The notes under the pieces are model-generated. The model did not search any database and was not told the DNA's origin. It saw nothing but the letters and a program-made list of their open reading frames with translations. Shown piece by piece: positions 55,078-63,280 of a stretch of 64,000 bases of DNA. The translations under genes and the position numbers were made by a program. Position 1 is the first letter of the stretch; each line of letters opens with the position of its first letter. Location of the stretch: NCBI RefSeq assembly GCF_001465835.2, contig NZ_CP013661.2:806001-870000 (forward strand), given 5' to 3'. The stretch comes from Planococcus kocurii (lineage in GTDB: Bacteria > Bacillota > Bacilli > Bacillales_A > Planococcaceae).

Positions 55078-56706
55078 TCAGTAAATTTCTTTTTTCAAAA
55101 AGTAAACACAGGCTTCGTATGGCTGTAATACGCCTTTTTCACGCTTGTCATAGTTACTTAGAAGAAGTTCCGCATCGTAAGGGGTATTCCACGTACAGAC
55201 ATGTTCACTTAGATTTGAAGCAATGAGCATTTTTGTGTATTGATCTTCACGGATGTAGGCGTATACATCTGGACATCCAGAATCCGCTAAATCGGTCGTC
55301 CCATAAATCAGAACCTTCCAGTTTTGGCGTAAATGAATCATTTTTTTATAGTAGGCCCAAATAGATTTCGGGTCATCTTTTTGAGCCTCTACATTCAACC
55401 ATTTGTAATTTGGATTTACTGAAAGCCACGGTGTAACTGTAGAAAATCCAGCAAACTTCTGATTGCTCCATTGCATCGGTGTCCGAGCATGATCTCGGCT
55501 AATTTTTTTAATAATTTCCATTACTGCTTCGTGAGACAGTCCTTCTTGTCGCTTATACCGATAGATGTTTTTTGTTTCGATGTCTTCGTACATGTCAATA
55601 TCATCAAAGGGGGCATTGGTCATCCCAATTTCCTGACCTTGGTAGATAAAAGGCGTGCCCTGCATGAAAAAGTACATACAAGCTAGTGCTGTAGCGCTTT
55701 CGAACCAATAATCTTGGTCATTCCCCCAAATAGAAACTGTTCTTGGGCGATCATGATTTTCCACATAAAGAGAATTCCATGCAATGCCATATGTTGCTTT
55801 TTGCCAACGGTCTAAAACCTCTCGTAAGCCCTCTACGTTTAATCCGCTATTCAAACCACCACTGGCCGCTTTTATCGCTTCTAGTTGGAAAATCATATTG
55901 AACTTCCCTTCCTGCTCACCGATCCATAGCCCCATATTTTGTGATGTGACGCTATTCGCTTCGCCTATCGTGACAATATCATTATTCGAAAAAACGCGAT
56001 CTCGCAGCTCTGCCAATATGTCCTGTAATCCTTCTACGTCAGTAAATCTTTCCCAAGCAGGAACATAAGGAGAAGATTGAGAAGGAGGCATGTCCCGATA
56101 ATCTTTTTTCAGATGATTACTGGCATCTACGCGGAAGCCATCCACTCCTTTAGCTAGCCACCAATGGCTCATCTCGTATATGGCATTACGCATAGCTTTA
56201 TTTTCCCAGTTTAAATCTACTTGGTTTTTAGTGTAAATATGCAAATAGTATTGCGCTGTCTTGGGATCAAATGTCCAGGCCGGCCCTCCGAAAATACTTT
56301 CCCAATTAGTTTGCTGATCACGCCATACGTACCAATCACGCTTTGGATTATCTTTAGAGGAACGGGATTCTATAAACCACGGGTGCTGATCACTCGTGTG
56401 GTTCACTACTAAATCAAGAATAAGTCTCATTCCTCTTTTATGCACTTCCTCTAGCAAGCGATCAAAATCTGCCATCGTCCCCATCTCTTCCATAATCGCT
56501 TGGTAATCACTAACGTCATACCCGTTATCAATATTTGGAGATTGGTAAATCGGGCAGATCCAGATGATGGTAATGCCCAGTTCATCCAAATAATCTAGTT
56601 TTGCTGTTATGCCATTTAAATCGCCCATGCCATCGCCATTCGAATCGTTGAAGCTCCTTGGATATATTTGATAGACGACTGCTTCTTTCCACCATACTTC
56701 CTTCAA
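55078..56706 (-). CDS. Alpha-glucosidase, GH13 (oligo-1,6-glucosidase-like)
   Basis: A cytosolic GH13 enzyme of the subfamily with MalL and oligo-1,6-glucosidases. The ATG at 56712 directly abuts GAGGGAG, so I prefer the in-frame TTG at 56706, giving the family-typical start MKEVWWKEAVVYQIYPRSF (542 residues). Conserved regions are I DLVVNHTSDQHPWF, II GFRVDASNHL (nucleophile Asp194), III TIGEANSV (Glu249) and IV VENHDRPR. The residue after the nucleophile is Ala, where isomaltase-type enzymes usually have Val, which would be compatible with activity on alpha-1,4 links; this is inference. It is alone, without a transporter or regulator nearby. Confidence 0.88.
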   Translation of the reverse strand: MKEVWWKEAVVYQIYPRSFNDSNGDGMGDLNGITAKLDYLDELGITIIWICPIYQSPNIDNGYDVSDYQAIMEEMGTMADFDRLLEEVHKRGMRLILDLVVNHTSDQHPWFIESRSSKDNPKRDWYVWRDQQTNWESIFGGPAWTFDPKTAQYYLHIYTKNQVDLNWENKAMRNAIYEMSHWWLAKGVDGFRVDASNHLKKDYRDMPPSQSSPYVPAWERFTDVEGLQDILAELRDRVFSNNDIVTIGEANSVTSQNMGLWIGEQEGKFNMIFQLEAIKAASGGLNSGLNVEGLREVLDRWQKATYGIAWNSLYVENHDRPRTVSIWGNDQDYWFESATALACMYFFMQGTPFIYQGQEIGMTNAPFDDIDMYEDIETKNIYRYKRQEGLSHEAVMEIIKKISRDHARTPMQWSNQKFAGFSTVTPWLSVNPNYKWLNVEAQKDDPKSIWAYYKKMIHLRQNWKVLIYGTTDLADSGCPDVYAYIREDQYTKMLIASNLSEHVCTWNTPYDAELLLSNYDKREKGVLQPYEACVYFLKKEIY

Positions 56707-56712
56707 CGTCAT

Positions 56713-56888
56713 CTCCCTCTTCCCGATACTAGAATGTGCTGTTGTTAAACCGACTTTCTAAATCTAGTTGAGCATACTTACAGGCTGCCATTGAAATTAT
56801 GGAATGATTTATTAATGGTTTATATTCAATATTCTGATGAAAATCCCTGCAATTAAAATTTGGTTTTGGCTCATAGCCTTCTTATATA
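56713..56888. other. Spacer upstream of the GH13 gene
   Basis: No supported gene or RNA. It contains the upstream region of the GH13 gene, and no clear promoter was found. Confidence 0.4.
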
Positions 56889-56926
56889 CAAAAAGCCACC
56901 AACAATAGATGTCGGTGGCTTTTTTC
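56889..56926 (-). terminator. Terminator after the penicillin-binding protein gene
   Basis: AAAAAGCCACC pairs with GGTGGCTTTTT (56890-56900 with 56913-56923), with T-rich tails on both strands. Confidence 0.9.
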
Positions 56927-56928
56927 TT

Positions 56929-58950
56929 TTATTCAGCTTTATAGTTTTCAAATACCTTGGTTGCAAATCCAGCAACATAATCACTGCCACCGTTTTCTTC
57001 AATTGATTCAATCATCATCGCTAAAATAAAATCCGGGCTTTCGGAATCATAAGCAACAAAAAAGCCATTTTCTTGTCCTTCTTCTCCAATCGCACCTTTC
57101 AACTCAGCTGTACCGGTTTTGCCAGCAATCTTGACCGTTTTACTGTTTGCCGATTGTGCATAGCCATCTACGACGACATTACGCATCCCAGTGCGGAGAA
57201 CTTTTGCATTTTCTGCGCTAAGCAATCCTTCTTTCCAAACTTGGCTTTTTTCTTCATCTATAAACAATAACGGTTTGTACATCGTACCGTCCGTTAAGAA
57301 AGGCTCATACATAGAAGCCAGATGAAGGATATTCGTTAGCATTTGACCTTGACCAAATGATGTATCAGCCAACTGTCCTTGTGACCCGATTGTACCTTCA
57401 TTTGAAATTTGAGACGATTGCAATTCTAAAGCAAAGGGAATTTCTTCTCCGAAACCAAAGCGCTGCAAACCAGAAACAAATGCTTGATTGCCCATTTCAA
57501 GTGCTTGTCGTGCAAAGTAAATATTGTCGGAATAGACTAACGCTGTATTCAAATTAACTGGATTCGGTGCTTCTGGATGAAGACGAGTAACTCGGTAATC
57601 TCCCCAGGAACCGTCTTTTTGCCAGGTTTCTCCATCAATCTGTAACCCAACTGAAGGATCTAGTGTTCCTGCTTCCATTCCGATTGCTGCCGTTACAGGC
57701 TTGATTGTTGACCCCGGTGCATAGGCTGCACCAAAACGATTGAATAACGGATTTAACGGATCTTCGCTTAGTTCTTTAAATCGATCCTCGCTAATCCCTA
57801 GCATGTATTCGTTTGGATTGTACGCTGGTGAACTGACCAATACTAAAGTTTCTCCTGTTTTTGGATTGACCGCAGCACTTGTGCCAGCTTCGCCTTCCAT
57901 CGCTTCATAAGTCGATTTTTGCAATTCGGCATCAATCGTTAGCACAACGGTTTCTCCATCTTTTGCGGGAGTTTCAGCGATCGTTAACTCTTCTCCTGTA
58001 TCGCCTTGTTTTTTAATGAGGATTTTTAGGCCATTTTTGCCACGAAGACGTTCTTCAAGCGTTTGCTCAAGTCCTCTTCTACCAATCAAGTCCGTGGACG
58101 TATACCCTTGGTCTTTAAGTTCTTCTAATTTTTCGGCAGTCATTGGTCCGATATAACCGCTTAAATGACCAAGAGCTTCTCCATATGGATATTCGCGCAT
58201 AGCTGTTTCTTGATAAGTTGCTCCTGGAACAGCTTTTACTTTCTCCAGTAATTGCGTGTTGTCTTTAGCTACTTTTGATATGGGCACGAACTGATTTTCT
58301 TGAACCCAACTTTGGTTTAATTTTTCGTCTATAGATGCTACTGACACTCCCAAAACTGTGGCTAGTTCTTCTTTAGCAGATGCATCTTTGAAGTTTTCAG
58401 GAACCACACCCACGTTATAGCCTGTTCCATTAATGGCAATTGGTTGTTCATTGCGATCCAAAATTTCACCGCGCTTTGCACGTGTTGCCGAGACACGAAC
58501 TTCGTCTCCTGTTGCCAATTGCTCAAAGATAAAAGAAGGATCCCATTCAATAAACCAATCTTCTTTGTCTTCTGCTGTTTCATACAACAAAGTCATATTT
58601 TTTTCAAACTCGATTGGTCCAGCCATCGTATCCATCTTCACCTGTACCGGAAAATCTGCAGGTTTTTCAGTATCCCAGTTTTCATCTTTCGAGGGCTTGG
58701 TATAAGTCACTTCAATATTTTCAATTGCCAAGTCTGCATACAGTTTTTGCTGTCGTTCGACAAAATCTTCTGAAGCATAAGCTTCTTTCGTGCCTTGGTT
58801 TAAATACGTACTGTACATTTCTGAGAACTCTTCCTTGTTCCAATGCCCTATGTATTCCTTCAGCCTTTCTTCAGGTGACGCTTTTGGTTGACAACCTGCA
58901 AGAAAAACCAAGAAAGCCAGTGCTAGGATGACTGCTAATTTCTTAGTCAC
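56929..58950 (-). CDS. pbpC: Penicillin-binding protein 3-type lipoprotein transpeptidase (PbpC/MecA-like)
   Basis: A class B high-molecular-weight PBP. The start is the GTG at 58950 (673 residues): GGGGG lies 7-8 bp upstream and the N-terminus is then a lipoprotein signal with lipobox LAGC (Cys20), as in B. subtilis PbpC. An NTF2-like MecA_N domain (residues about 25-140) and a PBP dimer domain follow. The transpeptidase domain has STIK (Ser414), SDN (474-476) and KTGTAE. Homologues include PBP2a-like enzymes with low beta-lactam affinity, but that cannot be inferred from this sequence. It crosslinks peptidoglycan on the outside of the membrane. Confidence 0.93.
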   Translation of the reverse strand: MTKKLAVILALAFLVFLAGCQPKASPEERLKEYIGHWNKEEFSEMYSTYLNQGTKEAYASEDFVERQQKLYADLAIENIEVTYTKPSKDENWDTEKPADFPVQVKMDTMAGPIEFEKNMTLLYETAEDKEDWFIEWDPSFIFEQLATGDEVRVSATRAKRGEILDRNEQPIAINGTGYNVGVVPENFKDASAKEELATVLGVSVASIDEKLNQSWVQENQFVPISKVAKDNTQLLEKVKAVPGATYQETAMREYPYGEALGHLSGYIGPMTAEKLEELKDQGYTSTDLIGRRGLEQTLEERLRGKNGLKILIKKQGDTGEELTIAETPAKDGETVVLTIDAELQKSTYEAMEGEAGTSAAVNPKTGETLVLVSSPAYNPNEYMLGISEDRFKELSEDPLNPLFNRFGAAYAPGSTIKPVTAAIGMEAGTLDPSVGLQIDGETWQKDGSWGDYRVTRLHPEAPNPVNLNTALVYSDNIYFARQALEMGNQAFVSGLQRFGFGEEIPFALELQSSQISNEGTIGSQGQLADTSFGQGQMLTNILHLASMYEPFLTDGTMYKPLLFIDEEKSQVWKEGLLSAENAKVLRTGMRNVVVDGYAQSANSKTVKIAGKTGTAELKGAIGEEGQENGFFVAYDSESPDFILAMMIESIEENGGSDYVAGFATKVFENYKAE

Positions 58951-59186
58951 ATGATAACCCCCAATTGTTTTCTTCATTTTACCAATAATAAACAATAAGT
59001 TAAAAGAATAAAAGCTCTAGAGTAAAAATGACTCGAAGAATCGCTTTTTTTTGCTAACTTTTAGCGTTCAATTTATCTTGTGATCAGCGTAATGGATTTC
59101 TGTTTTTTTTGCTTATTGCATTAGCTGGCTGCGCAATTGCCGCTTTAAATATGGTAAACTGATAAACAAATGATAGGAGGATGAAT

Positions 59187-60464
59187 ATGGTTGAACTTAC
59201 ATTTTCAGAGTCAATTGGAGCAGGTTTAACACTTGAAAAAAGAGCGCATTTAAAACAGATTCACGAAAACCTTTACAACAAAAAAGGGAAAGGCTCTGAC
59301 TTTCTTGGGTGGCTAGACTGGCCAAGCAAACTCGATGAAGAGTTTTTGAAGAAAGTTGAAAAAACAGCAGTGGAAATTCAGGATAAGGCAGATGTATTAG
59401 TAGTGATTGGTATTGGCGGATCTTATTTAGGCGCTAAAGCTGTGTTGTCCGCACTCGCTCCTTATTTCAGTAAAGAATCAGGACTCGAAGTGATTTTTGC
59501 AGGTCACCAAGTTAGCGGTGAGTATTTAAAGCAATTGCTTGCTCATCTTGATGGCAAACGCGTAATGGTCAATGTGATTTCCAAATCGGGGAAAACAACA
59601 GAGCCTGCTATCGCTTTTCGCTTCCTAAAAGACTATATGGAAAAGCGCTATGGCCAAGAAGCAGCAGAGCGAATTATTGTAACGACTGATGCTGAAAAAG
59701 GTGCTTTATTAACACTTGCTGAAGAAAATGGTTATGAACGTTTTGTCGTTCCTGCTGACGTAGGCGGACGCTATTCTGTTTTCACTGCTGTTGGACTTGT
59801 GCCGATTGCCGCTGCGGGTTATTCCATACGCGAGTTGATGGCTGGAGCTGCAAATGCAGAAGAACTTTACAACAATACGAACTTTGATGACAATGCAGCA
59901 GCACAATATGCAGCAGTTCGTCACCAGCTTTATGTAGAAGGCTATACGACAGAAGTAATGGCAACATTCGAACCGAAACTATCGTTCGTCCAGGAATGGT
60001 GGAAGCAATTGTTTGGCGAAAGTGAAGGCAAAGAAGGCAAAGGTATTTTCCCGGCATCTGTTTCCTTTACAACCGACTTGCATTCGATGGGACAGTATAT
60101 CCAAGATGGCAAACGCAATTTGTTTGAAACTTTCTTACTCGTTCAAGAAGCAAACGAAGACTTGTCGATTGTTGAAGCTGAAAATGACGACGATGAATTG
60201 AATTATATGGCGGGACTTTCTTTACAGGAGTTTAATCACGTCGCGTACAAAGGAACATCAAGTGCTCACTTAGACGGTGGTGTACCGCAGCTTAGTTTAA
60301 CGATTCCTAAAATCGATGAATACCATCTAGGTCATTTATTGTATTTCTATATGCTTTCATGTGCCTATAGTGCTTATATGCTCGATATTAACCCATTTGA
60401 CCAGCCGGGCGTAGAAGACTACAAGAATAATATCTTTAAGTTATTAAATAAACCAGGATTTTAA
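59187..60464 (+). CDS. pgi: Glucose-6-phosphate isomerase
   Basis: Interconverts glucose-6-P and fructose-6-P. The start is the ATG at 59187, with AGGAGG 6 bp upstream; the ATG at 59181 touches the AGGAGG and is rejected. 425 residues show VVIGIGGSYLGAKAVL, VISKSGKTTEPAIAF, DVGGRYSVFTAVGLVPIA and NPFDQPGVEDYK. The last is the region with the C-terminal active-site Lys/His elements. The protein ends about 20 residues earlier than B. subtilis Pgi, after LLNKPGF, which lies outside the catalytic core. It is monocistronic on the plus strand. Confidence 0.97.
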   Translation: MVELTFSESIGAGLTLEKRAHLKQIHENLYNKKGKGSDFLGWLDWPSKLDEEFLKKVEKTAVEIQDKADVLVVIGIGGSYLGAKAVLSALAPYFSKESGLEVIFAGHQVSGEYLKQLLAHLDGKRVMVNVISKSGKTTEPAIAFRFLKDYMEKRYGQEAAERIIVTTDAEKGALLTLAEENGYERFVVPADVGGRYSVFTAVGLVPIAAAGYSIRELMAGAANAEELYNNTNFDDNAAAQYAAVRHQLYVEGYTTEVMATFEPKLSFVQEWWKQLFGESEGKEGKGIFPASVSFTTDLHSMGQYIQDGKRNLFETFLLVQEANEDLSIVEAENDDDELNYMAGLSLQEFNHVAYKGTSSAHLDGGVPQLSLTIPKIDEYHLGHLLYFYMLSCAYSAYMLDINPFDQPGVEDYKNNIFKLLNKPGF

Positions 60465-60472
60465 AATTATAG

Positions 60473-60507
60473 CAAAAAGCTGACTTGTAACGAGTCAGCT
60501 TTTTTTG
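60473..60507 (+). terminator. Terminator after pgi
   Basis: AAAAAGCTGACT pairs with AGTCAGCTTTTT, followed by a T run. Confidence 0.93.
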
Positions 60508-60532
60508 ATTGTATTTTTCTCCTTTTAAATGA

Positions 60533-60585
60533 GTTAACCACAAAAATAAATAAGTTGACTTAAATAAATCATCTCTTTATACTCA
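60533..60585 (+). promoter_or_regulatory. bioY promoter with possible BirA operator
   Basis: TTGACT (60557-60562) and TATACT (60580-60585) are separated by 17 bp. Just upstream GTTAACC (about 60533-60539) and the degenerate GTTGAC (60556-60561) form a poor inverted pair resembling the GTTAAC arms of BirA (biotin repressor) operators; the right arm overlaps the -35. The promoter is good; the operator is only a suggestion. Confidence 0.6.
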
Positions 60586-60615
60586 ATTTATATGAAAAAA
60601 GTAGGAGGAAATATA

Positions 60616-61197
60616 ATGACCACAACGACGACTAGATCGGCTAATCACTCCCGCACTCTGCAATTGGTACATATCGCGTTATTTTCTGCCTTAATGGCCA
60701 TTGGCGCAAATATTGCTTCGTTTCTGATTATCGGCGGTGTACCGATTACGCTTCAAACTTTCTTTGCAATTTTAGCAGGCATTCTTCTTGGTAGTCGCAT
60801 GGGTGCCGTTTCTATGATTGTTTATGCATTTATCGGTCTTGCAGGCGTCCCTGTTTTCGCAAAATTTTCTGGTGGCATGGACACGTTGATCAGTCCAACT
60901 TTTGGATTTATTGTGTCTTATGTTTTTACAGCTTATTTAGCCGGACTCATTGCTGAAAAATGGTCTACTAAAAAAGGATTTGTTATTGCGGCACTCGTCG
61001 GCATGACGGTCAATTATTTGTTTGGTACCAACTGGATGTATGCAGCCTACAAATTATGGTTTGCAGCGCCTGAAGGCTTTACGTATAAAATGGCTTGGGC
61101 TTGGATGGCTGTACCGCTTCCAAAAGATTTAATCCTCGCTGTACTTGCCGGTTTGTTCGGTTACCGTTTAAAACCTATTATTCAAAAATACCTTTAA
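60616..61197 (+). CDS. bioY: Biotin transporter BioY (ECF S component)
   Basis: A 193-residue integral membrane protein that binds biotin and works alone or with the shared ECF ATPase module. The start is the ATG at 60616 with AGGAGG 7 bp upstream; the earlier in-frame ATG at 60592 lacks one. Six membrane segments are predicted; IGANIASFLIIGGVPITLQTF, FIGLAGVPVFAKFSGGMDTL, LISPTFGFIVSYVFTAYLAG and the YLFGTNWMY segment are characteristic. No biotin biosynthesis genes are in the window. Confidence 0.96.
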   Translation: MTTTTTRSANHSRTLQLVHIALFSALMAIGANIASFLIIGGVPITLQTFFAILAGILLGSRMGAVSMIVYAFIGLAGVPVFAKFSGGMDTLISPTFGFIVSYVFTAYLAGLIAEKWSTKKGFVIAALVGMTVNYLFGTNWMYAAYKLWFAAPEGFTYKMAWAWMAVPLPKDLILAVLAGLFGYRLKPIIQKYL

Positions 61198-61235
61198 AAA
61201 AACCCGAATGCCTCGGTGGCATTCGGGTTTTGGTT
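61196..61235. terminator. Bidirectional terminator between bioY and the HEAT gene
   Basis: AAACCCGAATGCC pairs with GGCATTCGGGTTT, with T-rich tails on both strands. Confidence 0.92.
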
Positions 61236-61238
61236 TTA

Positions 61239-61712
61239 TTATCTGCGGCGTGGTTGTTTGAATGGAGCTGCTTTCCATTGCTCTTCTAACCATTTTTCGA
61301 AATCTTCGCCTTTGTCGCCTTTATACGTATCGTAAATATCGCTACGCATTTTTTGCAACTTTTCTTTAAATTCTTCATAGCTATGCCCTACTGGCAAACT
61401 TTTTTTGATTCGCACAAGTACTTTCGAAGTATCTTTGATCAAATCAAATTTCTTACGCTCTGGCATATGAACGTTTTCACCAAAGTTTTTAAGTTGTTCA
61501 TAAGCAGCTTCTTGTACTTGATAAACAGAATCGTGATTCATGCGATGTGTCAAAAGATCGATTGTTGGCTCGCTCTTCCAGTTACCAAGCTCTTCAACCG
61601 CAGCCAAGCGCTCTTTCCAGTTAGCCTGCCGGTTCGCCGCTTTTTTCAATTCGTCGTAATTCGGTGGTAAATTCGTCGGTTTGTTATCAGAGTTGCTGTT
61701 CGTTTGTGTCAA
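61239..61712 (-). CDS. Small HEAT-repeat-like protein
   Basis: A 157-residue protein with a short Asn/Pro-rich N-terminus and helical repeats: ANWKERLAAVEELGNWKSEP and TIDLLTHRMNHDSVYQVQEA form one HEAT-type pair. The C-terminus is charged and ends in QPRRR. HEAT repeats usually bind partner proteins; the partner is unknown. The start is TTG with AAAGGAG about 9 bp upstream. The nearest ATG is out of frame. Similar small HEAT proteins occur in many Bacillales. Confidence 0.82.
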   Translation of the reverse strand: MTQTNSNSDNKPTNLPPNYDELKKAANRQANWKERLAAVEELGNWKSEPTIDLLTHRMNHDSVYQVQEAAYEQLKNFGENVHMPERKKFDLIKDTSKVLVRIKKSLPVGHSYEEFKEKLQKMRSDIYDTYKGDKGEDFEKWLEEQWKAAPFKQPRRR

Positions 61713-61841
61713 AATTTCATTCTCCTTTGTTTATGTCCCTTTGCGGGAAATAACGTAATGCTCTCCGTTGGCGGAACAAGTTCCTACCAGTATAACATCA
61801 TCTAGAGCAAAAGGAAAAAAGTCGATTATTCATACTACAGT

Positions 61842-63080
61842 TTAAGTAAGCTCTTTAATAGCGCCAATTAAACGATCTACTTCTTCTTCTGTACTATATG
61901 GAGCAAGACCTGCACGCACCCAGCCACCACTGTCATTGACGCCTAGAACCTCACCAAGTGTCGATGCGTAGAAATGACCTGCGGCAACAAAAATACTATG
62001 GTCTTCAGCTAGCTTTTTGCAAATTTCTCCTGGTTCAACACCCGCAACTTGGAAAGCGACTGTCGGCGTTTTGGGTACATTTGCTGCGGCTTGTGTAACT
62101 ATCACACCTTCAATAGCTGATAAGCCTTCTCGCAGTCGATTTGCCAAACTGTTTTCGTAACTTTCAATATGCTCCACACCACTCAAAATACGCTCTCTTC
62201 GCGTTTCGCCTTCTCCAAAACCTGCAAAAAACTCAATAGCTGGGCGAATTCCGGCAATGCCTTCATGATTTTGCGTACCGGTTTCTAGCTTATCTGGGTA
62301 ATAACTTGGAGAAGTGGTCAATTTGTACGGCTCCAAATCTTTGAAAATTTCCTCTTTGATTGCGGCGATGCCGATATGCGGTCCAAAGAACTTGTAAGCT
62401 GAGCATAATAAAATATCAATTTCCATGTCGTCTCTGTCCATCGGTACATGTGGTGCAGCATGAACAGCATCAGCTATTAATAGGGCTTCAACCTTTTTTG
62501 CTCGTTCCGCAAACGGTTTAAGATCGACGATTGTGCCAATCGCGTTAGATGCCATCCCAATAGCGACAATTTTTGTCTTTTCATTGATGAGTTCGTCTAA
62601 TTCTGTCAAATCGAGTGTTTTTGTTTCAGTATCAACTTTGACCCAGCGAATCGTTAATCCTCGGTCTTCTGCCATCATGATCCACGGATCGACATTGGCA
62701 CGATGATCCATTTCAGTGACCACGATTTCGTCACCTGCTTTGAATTTTTTACCGAGTGCGTTGGCGATGGCAATCGTTAATGTTGTCATGTTCGCTCCAA
62801 ACGCTACTTCCTTGGCTTGGACATTTAGAAAGTCTGCGACCGCAAGTCTTGCTTCTGAAATCACTTCTTCTGTTTCCCAACTAGATGGAAAAGCACCGTG
62901 GAGATTACCGCCGCCTCTTTCCATATAACGAGCGATTGCTTGAATCGCTGAACTGACAACTTGCGATCCGCCTGGACCATCAAAATAAGCAACCATTTTC
63001 CCGTTATAAGTTCTCGTTAAAGCCGGAAATTGTTCACGTACTTTAGCAATTGGATAATTCGTTATTGTGGCTATTTTCAT
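61842..63080 (-). CDS. Cysteine-desulfurase-like PLP enzyme (class V aminotransferase)
   Basis: A 412-residue fold-type I PLP enzyme of the NifS/Csd family. PLP Lys230 lies in CSAYKFFGPHIG, Asp204 and His207 in IADAVHAAPH, and GGNLHGAFPSSWETEEV is near the N-terminus. It resembles the subgroup often annotated as cysteine desulfurase family protein or aminotransferase V; a Cys active loop typical of IscS is not evident, so selenocysteine lyase or another role is possible. The start is the ATG at 63080 with AAAGGAG about 10 bp upstream; the upstream 19 codons lack support. Confidence 0.87.
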   Translation of the reverse strand: MKIATITNYPIAKVREQFPALTRTYNGKMVAYFDGPGGSQVVSSAIQAIARYMERGGGNLHGAFPSSWETEEVISEARLAVADFLNVQAKEVAFGANMTTLTIAIANALGKKFKAGDEIVVTEMDHRANVDPWIMMAEDRGLTIRWVKVDTETKTLDLTELDELINEKTKIVAIGMASNAIGTIVDLKPFAERAKKVEALLIADAVHAAPHVPMDRDDMEIDILLCSAYKFFGPHIGIAAIKEEIFKDLEPYKLTTSPSYYPDKLETGTQNHEGIAGIRPAIEFFAGFGEGETRRERILSGVEHIESYENSLANRLREGLSAIEGVIVTQAAANVPKTPTVAFQVAGVEPGEICKKLAEDHSIFVAAGHFYASTLGEVLGVNDSGGWVRAGLAPYSTEEEVDRLIGAIKELT

Positions 63081-63163
63081 TGCTTGCAGCTCCTTTTTGA
63101 GTAAGGTACTGTTACCGTATTCAATTTTCGAACGCAATTCCCTTTATTTTTTAATGTTTTTGA

Positions 63164-63247
63164 AAATACTGTCCGATTGGGCTGAAATACTGTCCGATTG
63201 GGAGCAAATACTGTCCAGTTCACGCTAAATACTTGCCAAACCCGATT
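63164..63247. repeat. Tandem repeat, about four units of 21 bp
   Basis: Four consecutive 21-bp units begin at 63164, 63185, 63206 and 63227, each starting AAATACT. Units 1 and 2 share AAATACTGTCCGATTGGG; unit 3 keeps AAATACTGTCC; unit 4 is degenerate. The repeats lie between the PLP enzyme and the methyltransferase gene. No spacer is present between units, so this is not CRISPR. Confidence 0.85.
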
Positions 63248-63254
63248 TCAACCA

Positions 63255-63280
63255 AAAAACGCCGCTTATCGCGACGTTTA
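63255..63280 (-). terminator. Terminator overlapping the end of the methyltransferase gene
   Basis: AACGTCGC pairs with GCGGCGTT on the minus strand (with wobble) and a T run follows. Confidence 0.78.

Noticed and set aside
59098-59180. Promoter for pgi
   Set aside because: A TAAACT -10-like hexamer exists, but no -35 at a proper distance was found.
63164-63247. CRISPR array
   Set aside because: Units are directly joined at 21 bp with no spacers and no cas genes nearby.
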